From Mycolicibacterium psychrotolerans (GTDB lineage Bacteria > Actinomycetota > Actinomycetes > Mycobacteriales > Mycobacteriaceae), in assembly GCF_010729305.1 (NCBI RefSeq), contig NZ_AP022574.1, positions 682,001-746,000 of the forward strand: a DNA stretch of 64,000 bases, given 5' to 3'. This document shows positions 26,880 to 35,745 of this stretch, one piece after another (position 1 is the first letter of the stretch; the number at the start of each line of letters is the position of its first letter). A model generated the notes under the pieces. The model was not told the origin of the DNA. It ran no database searches and saw nothing but the letters and a program-made list of their open reading frames with translations. Both the position numbers and the translations under genes were made by a program.

Positions 26880-26990
26880 TCATCTCGCCGCGGGACGTTC
26901 GTCACTTGTCGGGACGAACCGCAGCGCCAGCGCGCCCAAGGCCATCACCGACACCACGGGCGTGAGGAACAGCAGCAGCGCGGCCAGCAA
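26880..26990 (-). CDS. Possible 36-residue single-helix membrane peptide
   Basis: A short frame from TTG at 26990 to TGA encodes LLAALLLFLTPVVSVM and more: one long hydrophobic helix and a charged tail (PTSDERPAAR). It begins seven bases after the stop of the DAPG hydrolase-like gene, so coupling is possible. There is no ATG/GTG at the expected place and no clear RBS. A real small protein or chance; weak call. Confidence 0.25.
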   Translation of the reverse strand: MLAALLLFLTPVVSVMALGALALRFVPTSDERPAAR

Positions 26991-26997
26991 AGCCGCG

Positions 26998-27768
26998 CTA
27001 AGCGAACCGCGCGTACAGCGCAGGCAGGAAACCGGCGAGGTGGTTCATCTCCTGGGCGCAGTGCACCATCAGATCCCGCGGATCAGGCAGCTGACGGGCC
27101 GCCACCGGACGAATCATGCTGTTGGCGAACATGTTTCCGTGTCTGACCGCGACCTCTGGTCCGCCCATCCAGAACCGCGACCGCATCTCGGACCCGTCGG
27201 CGGTGGGCCGAATCTGGTGCACCAGCCAGCCGATGTCCACCGGCAGCTCCGAGGACCCCAGCCGCGCGCACACCGCCACGGAGTCACCGAGCCGGTGCGG
27301 CGGCAGGCCCAGCTCCTCCGGCGGCACGAAGCGGATGGCCGCCTTGGTGTACGCCGACCCGAGGTACTCCTCGACCAGCGATGTGCGCCCGACATACTGC
27401 CCGTCACCGCCGCCGTCGGCCCACCGCGCCGATGCGTGCGCGCGCGGATGCCACAGCTTGTACCGGCGCGCATCGCTGCCGTGCCAGCCGAACCACCAGT
27501 CCCACATCTGCGGCGTCACCCCGGGCATGTCGGTCAGCACCGACACCGCGAAGCCGCCGCGGCGCAGCCGCCCGTAGCCGGTCTCGGTGGCGAGGTAGCC
27601 GTGGTCGAGAAGATCTGCCGCACAAGCGAGGTCGAGCAGAACCTGGTCGGCCTGCGGACCGTGGTGCAGCGCGTCGACCACGTGGGCGGGCAGCAACGCC
27701 ATGCGCGGATCGAAGAACGCGCCCCACGCGGTGTCGGCGTCGCCGGGCCGGTACCCCAGATAGGCCAT
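26998..27768 (-). CDS. DAPG hydrolase (PhlG)-family protein
   Basis: A 256-residue protein with the PhlG-type domain: WWFGWHGSDARRYKLWHPRAH (~91-111), EEYLGSAY (~133-140), RHGNMFANSMI (~209-219) and the terminal HCAQEMNHLAGFLP. In Pseudomonas PhlG zinc is held by His, Glu, His and Glu; here His96, Glu133/134, His236 and Glu240 are the natural candidates, the last two with the same H-x3-E spacing. PhlG cleaves a C-C bond of 2,4-diacetylphloroglucinol. The ATG at 27768 overlaps the stop of the FAD oxidase (TGATG). The substrate here may be another acylated phenol or beta-diketone. Confidence 0.85.
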   Translation of the reverse strand: MAYLGYRPGDADTAWGAFFDPRMALLPAHVVDALHHGPQADQVLLDLACAADLLDHGYLATETGYGRLRRGGFAVSVLTDMPGVTPQMWDWWFGWHGSDARRYKLWHPRAHASARWADGGGDGQYVGRTSLVEEYLGSAYTKAAIRFVPPEELGLPPHRLGDSVAVCARLGSSELPVDIGWLVHQIRPTADGSEMRSRFWMGGPEVAVRHGNMFANSMIRPVAARQLPDPRDLMVHCAQEMNHLAGFLPALYARFA

Positions 27769-29107
27769 CACACCCGACCCATCCAGCTGTGGAACCGGCC
27801 CGCCGGGTCGTAGACCGACCGGACCCGGTCCAGCTCGGCCATCACCGCGTCGGTGGCGAACGGGGCGGGGCGGCGGCCGAGGTTCTCGTCGGCCAGCTGG
27901 ACCCCGGTCTGCAGGTGCTCCATCGCGGCGAGGTTCGACCGCGCCCAGTCGCCGTGGGAGTCGTCGTCGGCGGCGTCCTGCCACACCCCGTAGAGCGCGA
28001 GGTAGATCTCGTCTTCGAGGCTGTAGGCCATATCCTGACGCTGCGGCGAGGGCCCCCAGTTCAGCCACAGGAAGTGCGCCGGGTGCGGCGGCATCGTCTC
28101 GAGGATCCGCCGGATCCCCGGCATCAGCTCCTCGGCTGTCGCCGAAGTCCACATGTTGTCGGTGCCGTACCGGTATCCGGTCGGATAGTTGCTCATCACG
28201 CCCGCGTACCAGGTGTCCAGGTCCGACGGGGCGTACGGCACCGCGATCGTCGCCCGGTCCCGGACGGGGCAGGTCTCCAGCAGGGCCAGCGCGGCCGTCG
28301 CCTCGGCCTCGGACTCGGCGAACACCGGGGACGCCAACACGATCGACGGGATGTCGATGCCCGCGCCGGGCACCGCCCCCGACGCCACGATCTGCAGTTC
28401 CACCCGGCGGTCCACCTCGGCGCTGATCGCCCGCGCCCACGGGTAGATCTCCTCTGCGCACTGCATCGGATACACGTAGAGACTGCTGCCGCACACCGCG
28501 GGACGCGGGTAGAGCCGAAGGTGGAAGGCGACGACGACGGCGAAGAAGCCCGACCGGAGCCCCGCGCCGCCCAGTACAGATCGGGGTGGTTTTCGGCGTC
28601 GACGTGCAGGCGCTCACCGTCGGCGGTCACCACGTCGAGGCCGAGCACGCTCTCACACGCAGGCCCGAGGACCCGGCTGTTCCAGCCGTAGCCGCCCTGC
28701 AGCAGGTAGCCGCCGATCCGTACGCCCTTGCAGTGCCCGGCCGGGAAGAACAGCCCGCACTGGTCCAGCAGCCCGGCCAGCACGCTACCGCCCATTCCGG
28801 GGCCGACGACGGCGGTCCCGGTGCCGGTGTCGATGTCGCAGTCGTCGAGGCGGCTGACGTCGAGCAGCATGCCGCCGTCGCGCACATGGTTACCGGCCCA
28901 GCTGTGACCGCCCGACCGGACACCGATCCGCATGTCGTGCCGTGCGGCGTACCGCACGGCGGCGACCACCTCATCGGCATCGGCGGCCTGCACGACGACG
29001 TCGGGATAGCGCTCGGGCGTGCGGGCGTTCCACACCGTCTGGGCGCGGGCCTGCTCGTAGCCGTCGTCGCCGCGGAAGAAGTGCCGTCCGTCGGGAAGGT
29101 CCGCCAT
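27768..29107 (-). pseudogene. FAD-linked (berberine-bridge-type) oxidase, single-base frameshift
   Basis: Two frames together make one ~446-residue flavoprotein. The first (ATG 29107 to ~28552) has the FAD-binding N-terminus: RSGGHSWAG, whose His is the usual covalent FAD site, and AGHCKGVRIGGY, whose Cys fits the second covalent site of bicovalent enzymes. It fails after YWAARGSG. The second frame resumes FFAVVVAFHLRLYPRP, CGSSLYVYPMQCAEEI and ends YDPAGRFHSWMGRV, the family C-terminus. One C missing in the run near 28551-28553 explains the break. It is a sequencing error or a recent inactivation. It is divergent from the IclR regulator and precedes the DAPG-hydrolase gene in the same operon. 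Confidence 0.85.
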
Positions 29108-29126
29108 TGCTCCGCCCTCCGAGGGT

Positions 29127-29165
29127 GATCCGTATAGCGGATCGTGGTGATCCGTACAGCGGATC
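29127..29165. promoter_or_regulatory. Two tandem IclR-type operators
   Basis: GATCCG-TATAG-CGGATC (29127-29143) and GATCCG-TACAG-CGGATC (29149-29165) are near-identical 17-base palindromes, 22 bases apart start to start, about two helical turns. They fill the 73-base gap between the divergent FAD oxidase and IclR genes and fit binding by a tetrameric IclR protein controlling both. CACTATAGTG (29165-29174) abuts them and could be the -10 region. Confidence 0.75.
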
Positions 29166-29180
29166 ACTATAGTGCTCGGC

Positions 29181-29906
29181 ATGGCGCCGGAGGACGAGAA
29201 TCAGCGAACCCGCGACTCCTCCCGAGATGATGGCCTGCAGGCGCTGCGCAGGGCCGCCGCGGCGCTCGACGAGATCGCCACCGCGCCCGGCCGGCTGCGG
29301 CCGGGCGACATCGCGGCGAACCTCGGGCTGGCCAAGTCGACGGCGCGCCGCCTGCTCGTCGCGCTCGTCGACGTCGGGTTCGCCGCAGTCGACGACGCGG
29401 GACGCTACCGCCTCGGCGACCGGCTGCTGGGCCTGGCCGGCGCCGACGGCGCGCATCTGGCGGCCGCGCTACGCCCCGTGCTCGCCGCGGTCGCGTCGGC
29501 GACCGGCGAGACGGTCGACCTGTCGGTGCTGCGGGGCCGGCAGATGTGGTTCATCGACCAGATCGAATGCCCGCACCGGCTGCGTGCGGTGTCGGCGATC
29601 GGCGGCCGGTTCCCGTTGTCCGACACCGCCAACGGAAAAGCCGCGCTGGCCCTGCTCGACGACGACGAGGTACCCGGCGCATTGGCCGAGGAGATCCTGG
29701 AGGTGCGGCGCACCGGCATCGCCTACGACCGCGACGAACACACCGTCGGCATCTCGGCCGCGGGGATCGCCAAGCGGGTGCCGAGCGGACTCGTGCTGGC
29801 GATCTCCGTCCCGGCGCCCACCGAGCGGTTCCGGTCCCACGAGTCCGCGATCATCGACGCGCTGCGCGCCGCGGCGGCCTCACCACTGTGGGACACCCTC
29901 GGCTGA
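29181..29906 (+). CDS. IclR-family transcriptional regulator
   Basis: A 241-residue regulator. The N-terminal winged helix-turn-helix (~18-80) includes ALRRAAAALDEIATAPGRL and LAKSTARRLLVALVDVG. The C-terminal effector domain holds GETVDLSVLRGRQMWFIDQI and TANGKAALALL, typical of IclR. The ATG at 29181 was preferred to an upstream GTG because that GTG sits in the operator region. It is divergent from the FAD oxidase/DAPG hydrolase operon, with two palindromes between, so it is very likely their local regulator. IclR regulators often respond to aromatic catabolites. Confidence 0.9.
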   Translation: MAPEDENQRTRDSSRDDGLQALRRAAAALDEIATAPGRLRPGDIAANLGLAKSTARRLLVALVDVGFAAVDDAGRYRLGDRLLGLAGADGAHLAAALRPVLAAVASATGETVDLSVLRGRQMWFIDQIECPHRLRAVSAIGGRFPLSDTANGKAALALLDDDEVPGALAEEILEVRRTGIAYDRDEHTVGISAAGIAKRVPSGLVLAISVPAPTERFRSHESAIIDALRAAAASPLWDTLG

Positions 29907-29910
29907 GGAG

Positions 29911-30471
29911 TCAGCGCCCGCCGGCGAGCACGATGTCCACCGCCGCCTCGACCACCGCGTCGGCGGGCAGCGCGCCGAACATCAGCGACGGACAGGTCAC
30001 CACGCCGGTCAGCATCGACAGGGCCGCCTCGAGCCGGGCGCCGGAGAACCGCTGTCCCAACAACTCCCGCAGCGGGCGCTGGCCCTCGGCATTGACCCGG
30101 TCCCGGAGCCGGGCGGCGGCCGCGGTGGTGGCCGACTGCGCCAGCCCGAAGACGAGGCGGTCGAGCCGCAGCTCGGTGACCGACCGCCGGAACACCGTGA
30201 GTTCACCGATCAGATCGGCGCGCAGATCTCCGCTCGCCGGGTGGTGCGGCAACTCCCCGAGCGCGTCGAGCGCCAGGCCCACCAGGTCCAGCCGGGTCGG
30301 CCAGTGGGCGTACAGCGTGGTCTTCGAGTACCCGGCGCTCTCGGCGACCCGGGCGTGGGTCACGTCGTCGAATCCCTCGGTGCGCAGCACCTCGAGAGCG
30401 GCGCGCGACACGTCGGTGCGCGTCCGGGCCACGCGCGCGTCCTCGCCGCCCCTGTCCTGAGTGCTGGGCAC
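29911..30471 (-). CDS. TetR-family transcriptional regulator
   Basis: A 186-residue TetR protein: the N-terminal HTH has DVSRAALEVLRTEGFDDVTH and the recognition helix SAGYSKTTLYAHWPTR. The C-terminal domain is helical with no recognised ligand motif. Start GTG 30471. It is divergent from the HAD/mys operon across 203 bases that contain repeated CATTAGT/ACTAATG half-sites, so it is the best candidate to control that cluster. It converges with the IclR gene four bases away. Confidence 0.9.
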   Translation of the reverse strand: MPSTQDRGGEDARVARTRTDVSRAALEVLRTEGFDDVTHARVAESAGYSKTTLYAHWPTRLDLVGLALDALGELPHHPASGDLRADLIGELTVFRRSVTELRLDRLVFGLAQSATTAAAARLRDRVNAEGQRPLRELLGQRFSGARLEAALSMLTGVVTCPSLMFGALPADAVVEAAVDIVLAGGR

Positions 30472-30542
30472 GATAGGCCCTTCCGTTGCGGCTGCGATCG
30501 CGTCACCAACGCGTCAGAAACTCGATTGGTGGACGCTCTTTC

Positions 30543-30588
30543 CATTAGTGATTGATGTGTGTACTAATGAACTATAGATCCAGTAATG
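30543..30588. promoter_or_regulatory. Promoter/operator of the mycosporine-type operon
   Basis: CATTAGT (30543-30549) and ACTAATG (30563-30569) form a perfect 7-base inverted repeat across 13 bases, and a third half-site AGTAATG follows at 30582-30588. A -10-like TATAGAT lies between (30573-30579) with TTGATG (30552-30557) as a possible -35. This AT-rich island in a GC-rich gap between tetR and the HAD gene fits TetR control. The remaining 86 bases before the HAD start form the 5' leader. Confidence 0.55.
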
Positions 30589-30674
30589 AATGTTCGAGAG
30601 CATTTCCTGGCATCCGCGTCGAGCCCCGGCGCCCGCGATGCCACGGTCCCACACCGCCCCAGAAGGGAAACCCC

Positions 30675-31340
30675 ATGCCCGCCATCCTCTTCGGATCGAT
30701 CAGCACCCTGGCCGACACGTCGGAACTGCAACGTCAGGCGTTCAACGAGGCCTTCGCCCAGCACGGGCTGGACTGGACCTGGTCGCAGCAGGAGTACCGC
30801 TCCATGCTCGGGTCGAACGGCGGCGCCCAGCGCATCGCCGACTACGCCGCCGCCCGCGGTCAGGACGTGGATGCCGCCGCCGTGCACGCCACCAAGTCGC
30901 AGCTGTTCCAGAAGCTGCTCTCCGAAGCCACCCTGAGCCCGCGGCCCGGCGTGCGCGAGACCATCGAGCACGCCAGGACGGCCGGCCACCGGCTCGGGTT
31001 CGTCACCACGACGTCGAAGGCCAACGTCGACGCGCTGCTCGCCGCGCTGGAACCCGACATCGACGCCTCGACGTTCGACGTCATCGTCTTCGACGACCAC
31101 GTCGACGAACCGAAACCGGCGCCGGCGGCCTACCGGCTCGCGCTGGACTGGCTCGACATCGAGCCCGCCGACGCCGTCGCCATCGAGGACAACGTCGGTG
31201 GCGTGCGCGCCGCCCGCGCCGCCGGACTGCGCTGCATCGCCTTTCCCAACGCGAACACGGCCGGGGCCGATTTCGACGAAGCCACCGACACCGCCGACCA
31301 CCTCGACGCCGACCGCGTGGTGGCGTTGGCCGCCGCCTGA
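30675..31340 (+). CDS. HAD/CbbY-like protein with catalytic motif I lost
   Basis: A 221-residue HAD-superfamily protein of the beta-phosphoglucomutase/CbbY type, with the alpha-helical cap ELQRQAFNEAFAQHGLDW. Motif I should read D-x-D-G-T, but here it is FGSISTLADTSE: the nucleophile Asp is Gly7 and the general-acid Asp is Ile9. Motif II (T111-T113), motif III (Lys147 in DEPKPAP) and motif IV (E171-D172 in IEDNVGG) are intact. It should therefore lack phosphatase activity and may be a binding or scaffold protein. It heads the mys operon, 24 bases before mysA. The DNA reads cleanly through the motif, so this is not a local frameshift. Confidence 0.88.
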   Translation: MPAILFGSISTLADTSELQRQAFNEAFAQHGLDWTWSQQEYRSMLGSNGGAQRIADYAAARGQDVDAAAVHATKSQLFQKLLSEATLSPRPGVRETIEHARTAGHRLGFVTTTSKANVDALLAALEPDIDASTFDVIVFDDHVDEPKPAPAAYRLALDWLDIEPADAVAIEDNVGGVRAARAAGLRCIAFPNANTAGADFDEATDTADHLDADRVVALAAA

Positions 31341-31364
31341 CCGGAACGAACGGAGCCTGCCCGC

Positions 31365-32582
31365 ATGAGCGACCTCACCGCACGAGTCACCGCCTCGGAG
31401 CGCAACTTCCACGTCGAAGGCTACGAACGCATCTCCTACGACCTGACCTATGTCGACGGCGTGTTCGACGTCGCCAACACCGAACTCGCCGACGCCTACC
31501 GACGTTACGGCCGCACGCTGATGGTGATCGACGAGGTGGTCTACGACCTCTACCGCGACAGCATCGACGCCTACTTCGACCATCACGGGATCGATCTGAC
31601 GGTCATCGGCGTGCACATCCACGAGACCGCCAAATCGCTGGAGACCTTCGAGCGCATCGTCACCGAGTTCGACCACTTCGGCCTCGTGCGCACCGAACCC
31701 GTGCTGGTGGTCGGCGGCGGATTGACCACGGACGTCGCCGGATTCGCGTGTGCGAGCTACCGGCGCAACACGCCCTACATCCGGATCCCCACCACGCTGA
31801 TCGGGCTGATCGACGCGAGCGTGTCGATCAAGGTCGCCGTCAACCACGGCCACCACAAGAACCGGCTGGGCGCCTACCACGCCTCACAGCAGGTGTTCCT
31901 GGACTTCTCGTTCCTCAAGACGCTGCCCGAGGACCAGATCCGCAACGGCATGGCCGAACTGATCAAGATCTCCGTCGTCGGCAACGCCGAGATCTTCGAT
32001 CTGCTCGAACGTTTCGGGCCCGACCTGCTCGCCACCCGCTTCGGCCACCTCGGCGGCACACCCCTGCTGCGGGCCACCGCGCACCGGCTGACCTACCGGG
32101 CGATCGCGACCATGCTCGAGCTGGAAGCGCCGAACCTGCACGAGATCGACCTGGACCGAGTCATCGCGTTCGGGCACACCTGGAGCCCGACGCTGGAGCT
32201 GACACCGGCCACGCCGTTCTTCCACGGCCACGCGATCAGCATCGACATGGCGCTGTCGGTCACGCTCGCCGAACGCCGGGGCCTGCTCACCGCCGGCGGC
32301 CGCGACCGCGTGCTGGCCACGATGAGCGCGCTGGGTCTGGCGCTGGACTCCGAATACCTGACGCCGGAGCTGATCGAGCGGGCCACGGCGGCGATCCTGC
32401 GCACCCGCGACGGCATCCTGCGCGCCGCGGTGCCCGACCCGATCGGCACCTGCCGCTTCCTCAACGACGTCACCGTCGACGAACTCGTCGACACGCTGAC
32501 GCTGCACAAGAAGCTGTGCGCCGAATACGACCGTGGGGGCGACGGCGTCGACGCGTTCACCGCCGTCACCGTCGATGGCTGA
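31365..32582 (+). CDS. mysA: Sedoheptulose-7-phosphate cyclase, desmethyl-4-deoxygadusol synthase type (MysA)
   Basis: A 405-residue dehydroquinate-synthase-like cyclase. The NAD loop is GGGLTTD (117-123), and the metal ligands expected from the family are Glu198 (NGMAELIKI), His271 (GHTWSP) and His287 (FFHGHA). The stretch [20 protein letters not shown] and the following GAYHAS favour the 4-deoxygadusol synthase branch over valiolone or dehydroquinate synthases. It converts sedoheptulose 7-phosphate to desmethyl-4-deoxygadusol, the first step to mycosporines. It overlaps mysB by eight bases. Branch assignment is from memory of family motifs plus the mysB-C-D context. Confidence 0.88.
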   Translation: MSDLTARVTASERNFHVEGYERISYDLTYVDGVFDVANTELADAYRRYGRTLMVIDEVVYDLYRDSIDAYFDHHGIDLTVIGVHIHETAKSLETFERIVTEFDHFGLVRTEPVLVVGGGLTTDVAGFACASYRRNTPYIRIPTTLIGLIDASVSIKVAVNHGHHKNRLGAYHASQQVFLDFSFLKTLPEDQIRNGMAELIKISVVGNAEIFDLLERFGPDLLATRFGHLGGTPLLRATAHRLTYRAIATMLELEAPNLHEIDLDRVIAFGHTWSPTLELTPATPFFHGHAISIDMALSVTLAERRGLLTAGGRDRVLATMSALGLALDSEYLTPELIERATAAILRTRDGILRAAVPDPIGTCRFLNDVTVDELVDTLTLHKKLCAEYDRGGDGVDAFTAVTVDG

Positions 32583-33381
32583 GGTCCTCGCCGCGGTGCC
32601 GCGGCCGGTCACGCCGACGACGATCCTGGCTCAGCAGCTCGCCGACCTGTACGACGACGTGCGCGCGCAGCCGTCCGCCGCCGCGGCGACGGTCGAGAAG
32701 CTGCGCCGTGCAAGGGATCTCGCGGCCGGCCTGGATCCCTACCTGGAGGCCGGCACCACCGGGGAGTCGCCTGCGCTGGCCGACCTGGCCCGGCGCACGC
32801 GTGCCCACCTGTGGCGCGACGGGCTGGAGCAGGAGATGCTGTCCGGCCATGTCGAGGGACAACTGCTGAAGTTCCTGGTCCGAATGAGCTCGGCGGTACG
32901 GGTGCTCGAGATCGGCATGTTCACCGGCTACTCCGCGCTGGCGATGGCCGAAGCGCTGCCCGCGCACGGCGTCGTCGTCGCCTGCGAGATCGATTCCGGC
33001 GCAGCGGGGATCGCACGGGCCGCGTTCGACAGCTCCGGCATCGGCGATCGCATCCGGATCGAGCAGGGGCCCGCGCTGGAGACGCTGCGCCGGCTCGCCG
33101 ACACCGGGGAGCCCGCGTTCGACTTCGTGTTCGTCGACGCGGACAAGAGCGGCTACCAGGGCTACCTCGATCTGCTGCTCGACTCCGCCCTGCTGGCGCC
33201 CGGTGCGGTGATCGCCGTGGACAACACGCTGATGCAGGGCCAGCCGTGGACCGCCCGCTCCACCGCCAACGGCAGGGCCATCGAGGCGTTCAACCGCGAC
33301 CTGGCCGACGACCCGCGGACCGAACAGGTGCTCATCCCCGTGCGCGACGGGCTGACCCTGATCCGTCCGCTCCCGCGATGA
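32575..33381 (+). CDS. mysB: O-methyltransferase of mycosporine synthesis (MysB)
   Basis: A 268-residue class I SAM-dependent methyltransferase of the caffeoyl-CoA OMT type. The SAM loop is [18 protein letters not shown], followed by ACEID and [20 protein letters not shown], with DNTLMQGQ near the end. The N-terminal ~100 residues are helical, as in MysB. It would methylate desmethyl-4-deoxygadusol to 4-deoxygadusol. The ATG at 32575 overlaps the mysA stop, and its own stop overlaps mysC (ATGA), so translation of the block is coupled. Confidence 0.88.
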   Translation: MAEVLAAVPRPVTPTTILAQQLADLYDDVRAQPSAAAATVEKLRRARDLAAGLDPYLEAGTTGESPALADLARRTRAHLWRDGLEQEMLSGHVEGQLLKFLVRMSSAVRVLEIGMFTGYSALAMAEALPAHGVVVACEIDSGAAGIARAAFDSSGIGDRIRIEQGPALETLRRLADTGEPAFDFVFVDADKSGYQGYLDLLLDSALLAPGAVIAVDNTLMQGQPWTARSTANGRAIEAFNRDLADDPRTEQVLIPVRDGLTLIRPLPR

Positions 33382-34730
33382 CCCTCACCGCGGAGACCAC
33401 AGACCGGGCCGCCCCGGCGGGTGCGGTGCGGCGTCCTCCCGACGCCGCCCGCACCCTTGCCGTCCTGGCCGCCCTGACCGCCACGCTGCCCGTCGACCTC
33501 GCCGTCACCGGGTTGGCGCTGCTGCGGCGCGCGCCGCGCCCGGCCGTCCACGCGGCAGGCCGCCCGCGAACCGTGCTCATCAGCGGCGGCAAGATGACCA
33601 AGGCGCTGCACCTGGCGCGCGCGTTCCATCTGGCCGGCCACCGGGTGGTGCTCGCCGAGTCGGCCAAGTACCGCTGGACCGGTCACCGCTTCTCCCGAGC
33701 GGTTTCGGCCTTCCACTGCACACCCGAGGCGTCCGACCCGCGCTATCCCCAGGCGCTGGCGGACATCATCGCCGCCGAAGGGGTGGACGTCTTCGTCCCG
33801 GTGTCCAGCCCGGCGGCGAGCGTGCCAGAAGCGGCCGTACGGGATCTGGTGGGCGAAAGATGCGAAGTGCTGCACGGGTCGGCCGCGCTGATCGCGACGC
33901 TCGACGACAAGCGTGACTTCAGCCGGCTGGCCACCTCGATCGGGCTGACGGTGCCGGAGTCCGTGCTGATCACCGACCCACGCGACATCGAGCGCTTCGA
34001 CTTCGCCCCCGGCCGGTCCTACATCCTCAAGAGGCTCTCCTACAACCCGGTCGGCCGCACGGATCTGACGCGTCTGCACCGCGACACCCCCGAACACAAC
34101 GCGGTGTTCGCGCACTCCCTCGACATCTCACCCGGCGATCCGTGGCTGCTGCAGGAGTACGTCGACGGACAGGAGTACTGCACGCACTCCACGGTCCGCG
34201 ACGGCGCCGTCACCGTGTACGGCTGCTGCGAATCCTCGGCGGTGCAATTGAATTACCGATTCGTCGACCGGCCCGAGATACGGGCCTGGGTGACCCGCTT
34301 CGCCGCGGCGCTGGGCCTCACCGGTCAGGTGTCGTTCGACTTCATCGAGGCCGCCGACGGACGCGTGTACGCGATCGAGTGCAATCCGCGTACCCACAGC
34401 GCGATCACGATGTTCCACGACCACCCCGAGGTGGCGCAGGCCTACCTGGAGGACCGGCCCACCGCGATCACCCCTCAGCCGGGGTCGGCGCCGACGTACT
34501 GGATCTACCACGAGTTGTGGCGGCTGCTGCGTGGACCCGACCGGTTGCGGCGGCTGCGGGTGATCGCCGAGGGTCGCGACGCGATCTTCGCGGCGTGGGA
34601 CCCGCTGCCCTACCTCGGGGTGTATCACCTGCAGATTCCGGCCCTGCTGGTCGACAACCTGCGGCGCCGGCGGGGCTGGCGGCGCATCGACTTCAACATC
34701 GGCAAGCTCGTCGAATCGGGCGGTGACTGA
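33378..34730 (+). CDS. mysC: ATP-grasp mycosporine-glycine synthase (MysC)
   Basis: A 450-residue ATP-grasp enzyme. After an N-terminal hydrophobic region (~28-55) comes TVLISGGKMTKALHLARAFH, the family N-domain, the ATP lid DKRDFSRLATSIGLTVPES and the metal-binding segment FDFIEAADGRVYAIECNPR with its acidic pair. MysC couples glycine to 4-deoxygadusol. The long C-terminus (PYLGVYHLQIPALLVDNLRR) resembles other MysC proteins. It sits between mysB and mysD with overlaps at both ends. Confidence 0.87.
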   Translation: MTLTAETTDRAAPAGAVRRPPDAARTLAVLAALTATLPVDLAVTGLALLRRAPRPAVHAAGRPRTVLISGGKMTKALHLARAFHLAGHRVVLAESAKYRWTGHRFSRAVSAFHCTPEASDPRYPQALADIIAAEGVDVFVPVSSPAASVPEAAVRDLVGERCEVLHGSAALIATLDDKRDFSRLATSIGLTVPESVLITDPRDIERFDFAPGRSYILKRLSYNPVGRTDLTRLHRDTPEHNAVFAHSLDISPGDPWLLQEYVDGQEYCTHSTVRDGAVTVYGCCESSAVQLNYRFVDRPEIRAWVTRFAAALGLTGQVSFDFIEAADGRVYAIECNPRTHSAITMFHDHPEVAQAYLEDRPTAITPQPGSAPTYWIYHELWRLLRGPDRLRRLRVIAEGRDAIFAAWDPLPYLGVYHLQIPALLVDNLRRRRGWRRIDFNIGKLVESGGD

Positions 34731-35745
34731 CGTGGGGCGCAAGATCATTCAGCTCGCAGGATCGCCGGTCGACGAATTCCACGCCGAGTTGTCGCGGCTG
34801 TACGCGCGCGCCAGCGCGGCGGCGCTGGTCGAGCACCACCGGGTCGGCTTCGCCTACGTCGCGCCGGGCGGCACCTGGCAGTTTCCCGACGGTCTCGACG
34901 CGGACAGCCTGGCCGCGGCCGAACCGCTGCCGGCCGCGGCGGGCATCGCCCGGCTGGCCGGGATGAGTGCGGATGTCGTTCTGCCGCAGCTGTTCTGCCA
35001 TCCGGGGATGACGTCCTACCGGGCGCTGCTGGACGTCCTGGGGCTGCCCTATCTCGGCAACACCGCCACGGTGATGGCCAACACCGCGGACAAGGCGGTC
35101 GCCCGCGCGCTCGTCGCGGCCCACGGGGTCGCGGTGCCGGCCGGCCGGGTCGTGACGCACGCCGACGAGGTGGACCTCTCACTGCCGGTCGTGGTCAAAC
35201 CCGCGCGGTCGGACAACTCGATGGGGGTGTCGCTGGTCGCTGACAGCACGGAGGTGGCCACCGCGGTGGCGCGCGCGAAAGCACACTCGGCCGACGTGCT
35301 GGTCGAGACGTACGTACCTCTCGGACGCGAAGTGCGCTGCGGCGTACTGGAAGTCGACGGCGGGCTAGAGTGCCTGCCGCTGGAGGAGTACGCGCTCGAC
35401 GCCCCGATCCGGCTGCCCGCCGACAAGCTCGGCCGCTCGGGCGGCGGGGAGCTGCGCCTGGTGGCCGGCGACGCGGGCCGTGCGTGGATCGTCGACCATG
35501 ACGACCCGGTCGTCGAGCCGGTATGGCGTGCCGCGCGCGCCTGCTTCCGGGCGCTGGAGTGCCGGCACTACGGGCTCTTCGACTTCCGCATCGACCCGCA
35601 CGGGGTGCCGTGGTTCCTGGAGGCCGGGCCCTACTGTTCGTTCGCCCCGTCCAGTGTGATCGTCAAAATGTCTGCGGCACAAGGTTACTCACTTGCCGGG
35701 TTGTTCGACACCCTGTGCCGCGAAGCGCGCATCGAGGCGGCATGA
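34723..35745 (+). CDS. mysD: D-Ala-D-Ala ligase-like enzyme (MysD)
   Basis: A 340-residue ATP-grasp ligase of the D-Ala-D-Ala ligase family. It has the N-domain (LPQLFCHPGMTSYRALLDVL), lid (NTADKAVARALVAAHGV), LPVVVKPARSDNSMGVSLV and the late metal site FDFRIDPHGVPWFLEAGPYC. In MAA pathways MysD adds a second amino acid (often serine or threonine) to mycosporine-glycine. The start is GTG 34723 (overlapping mysC) or GTG 34732. The final motif reads LEAGPYCSF where ligases usually have N-x-N/P; the usual Asn is Gly/Pro here, so specificity may differ. Confidence 0.85.
   Translation: MTDVGRKIIQLAGSPVDEFHAELSRLYARASAAALVEHHRVGFAYVAPGGTWQFPDGLDADSLAAAEPLPAAAGIARLAGMSADVVLPQLFCHPGMTSYRALLDVLGLPYLGNTATVMANTADKAVARALVAAHGVAVPAGRVVTHADEVDLSLPVVVKPARSDNSMGVSLVADSTEVATAVARAKAHSADVLVETYVPLGREVRCGVLEVDGGLECLPLEEYALDAPIRLPADKLGRSGGGELRLVAGDAGRAWIVDHDDPVVEPVWRAARACFRALECRHYGLFDFRIDPHGVPWFLEAGPYCSFAPSSVIVKMSAAQGYSLAGLFDTLCREARIEAA

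Noticed and set aside
31365..32582. Dehydroquinate synthase (AroB) of the shikimate pathway
   Set aside because: Active-site context ([21 protein letters not shown]) and the mysB-C-D neighbours fit a sedoheptulose-phosphate cyclase rather than AroB.
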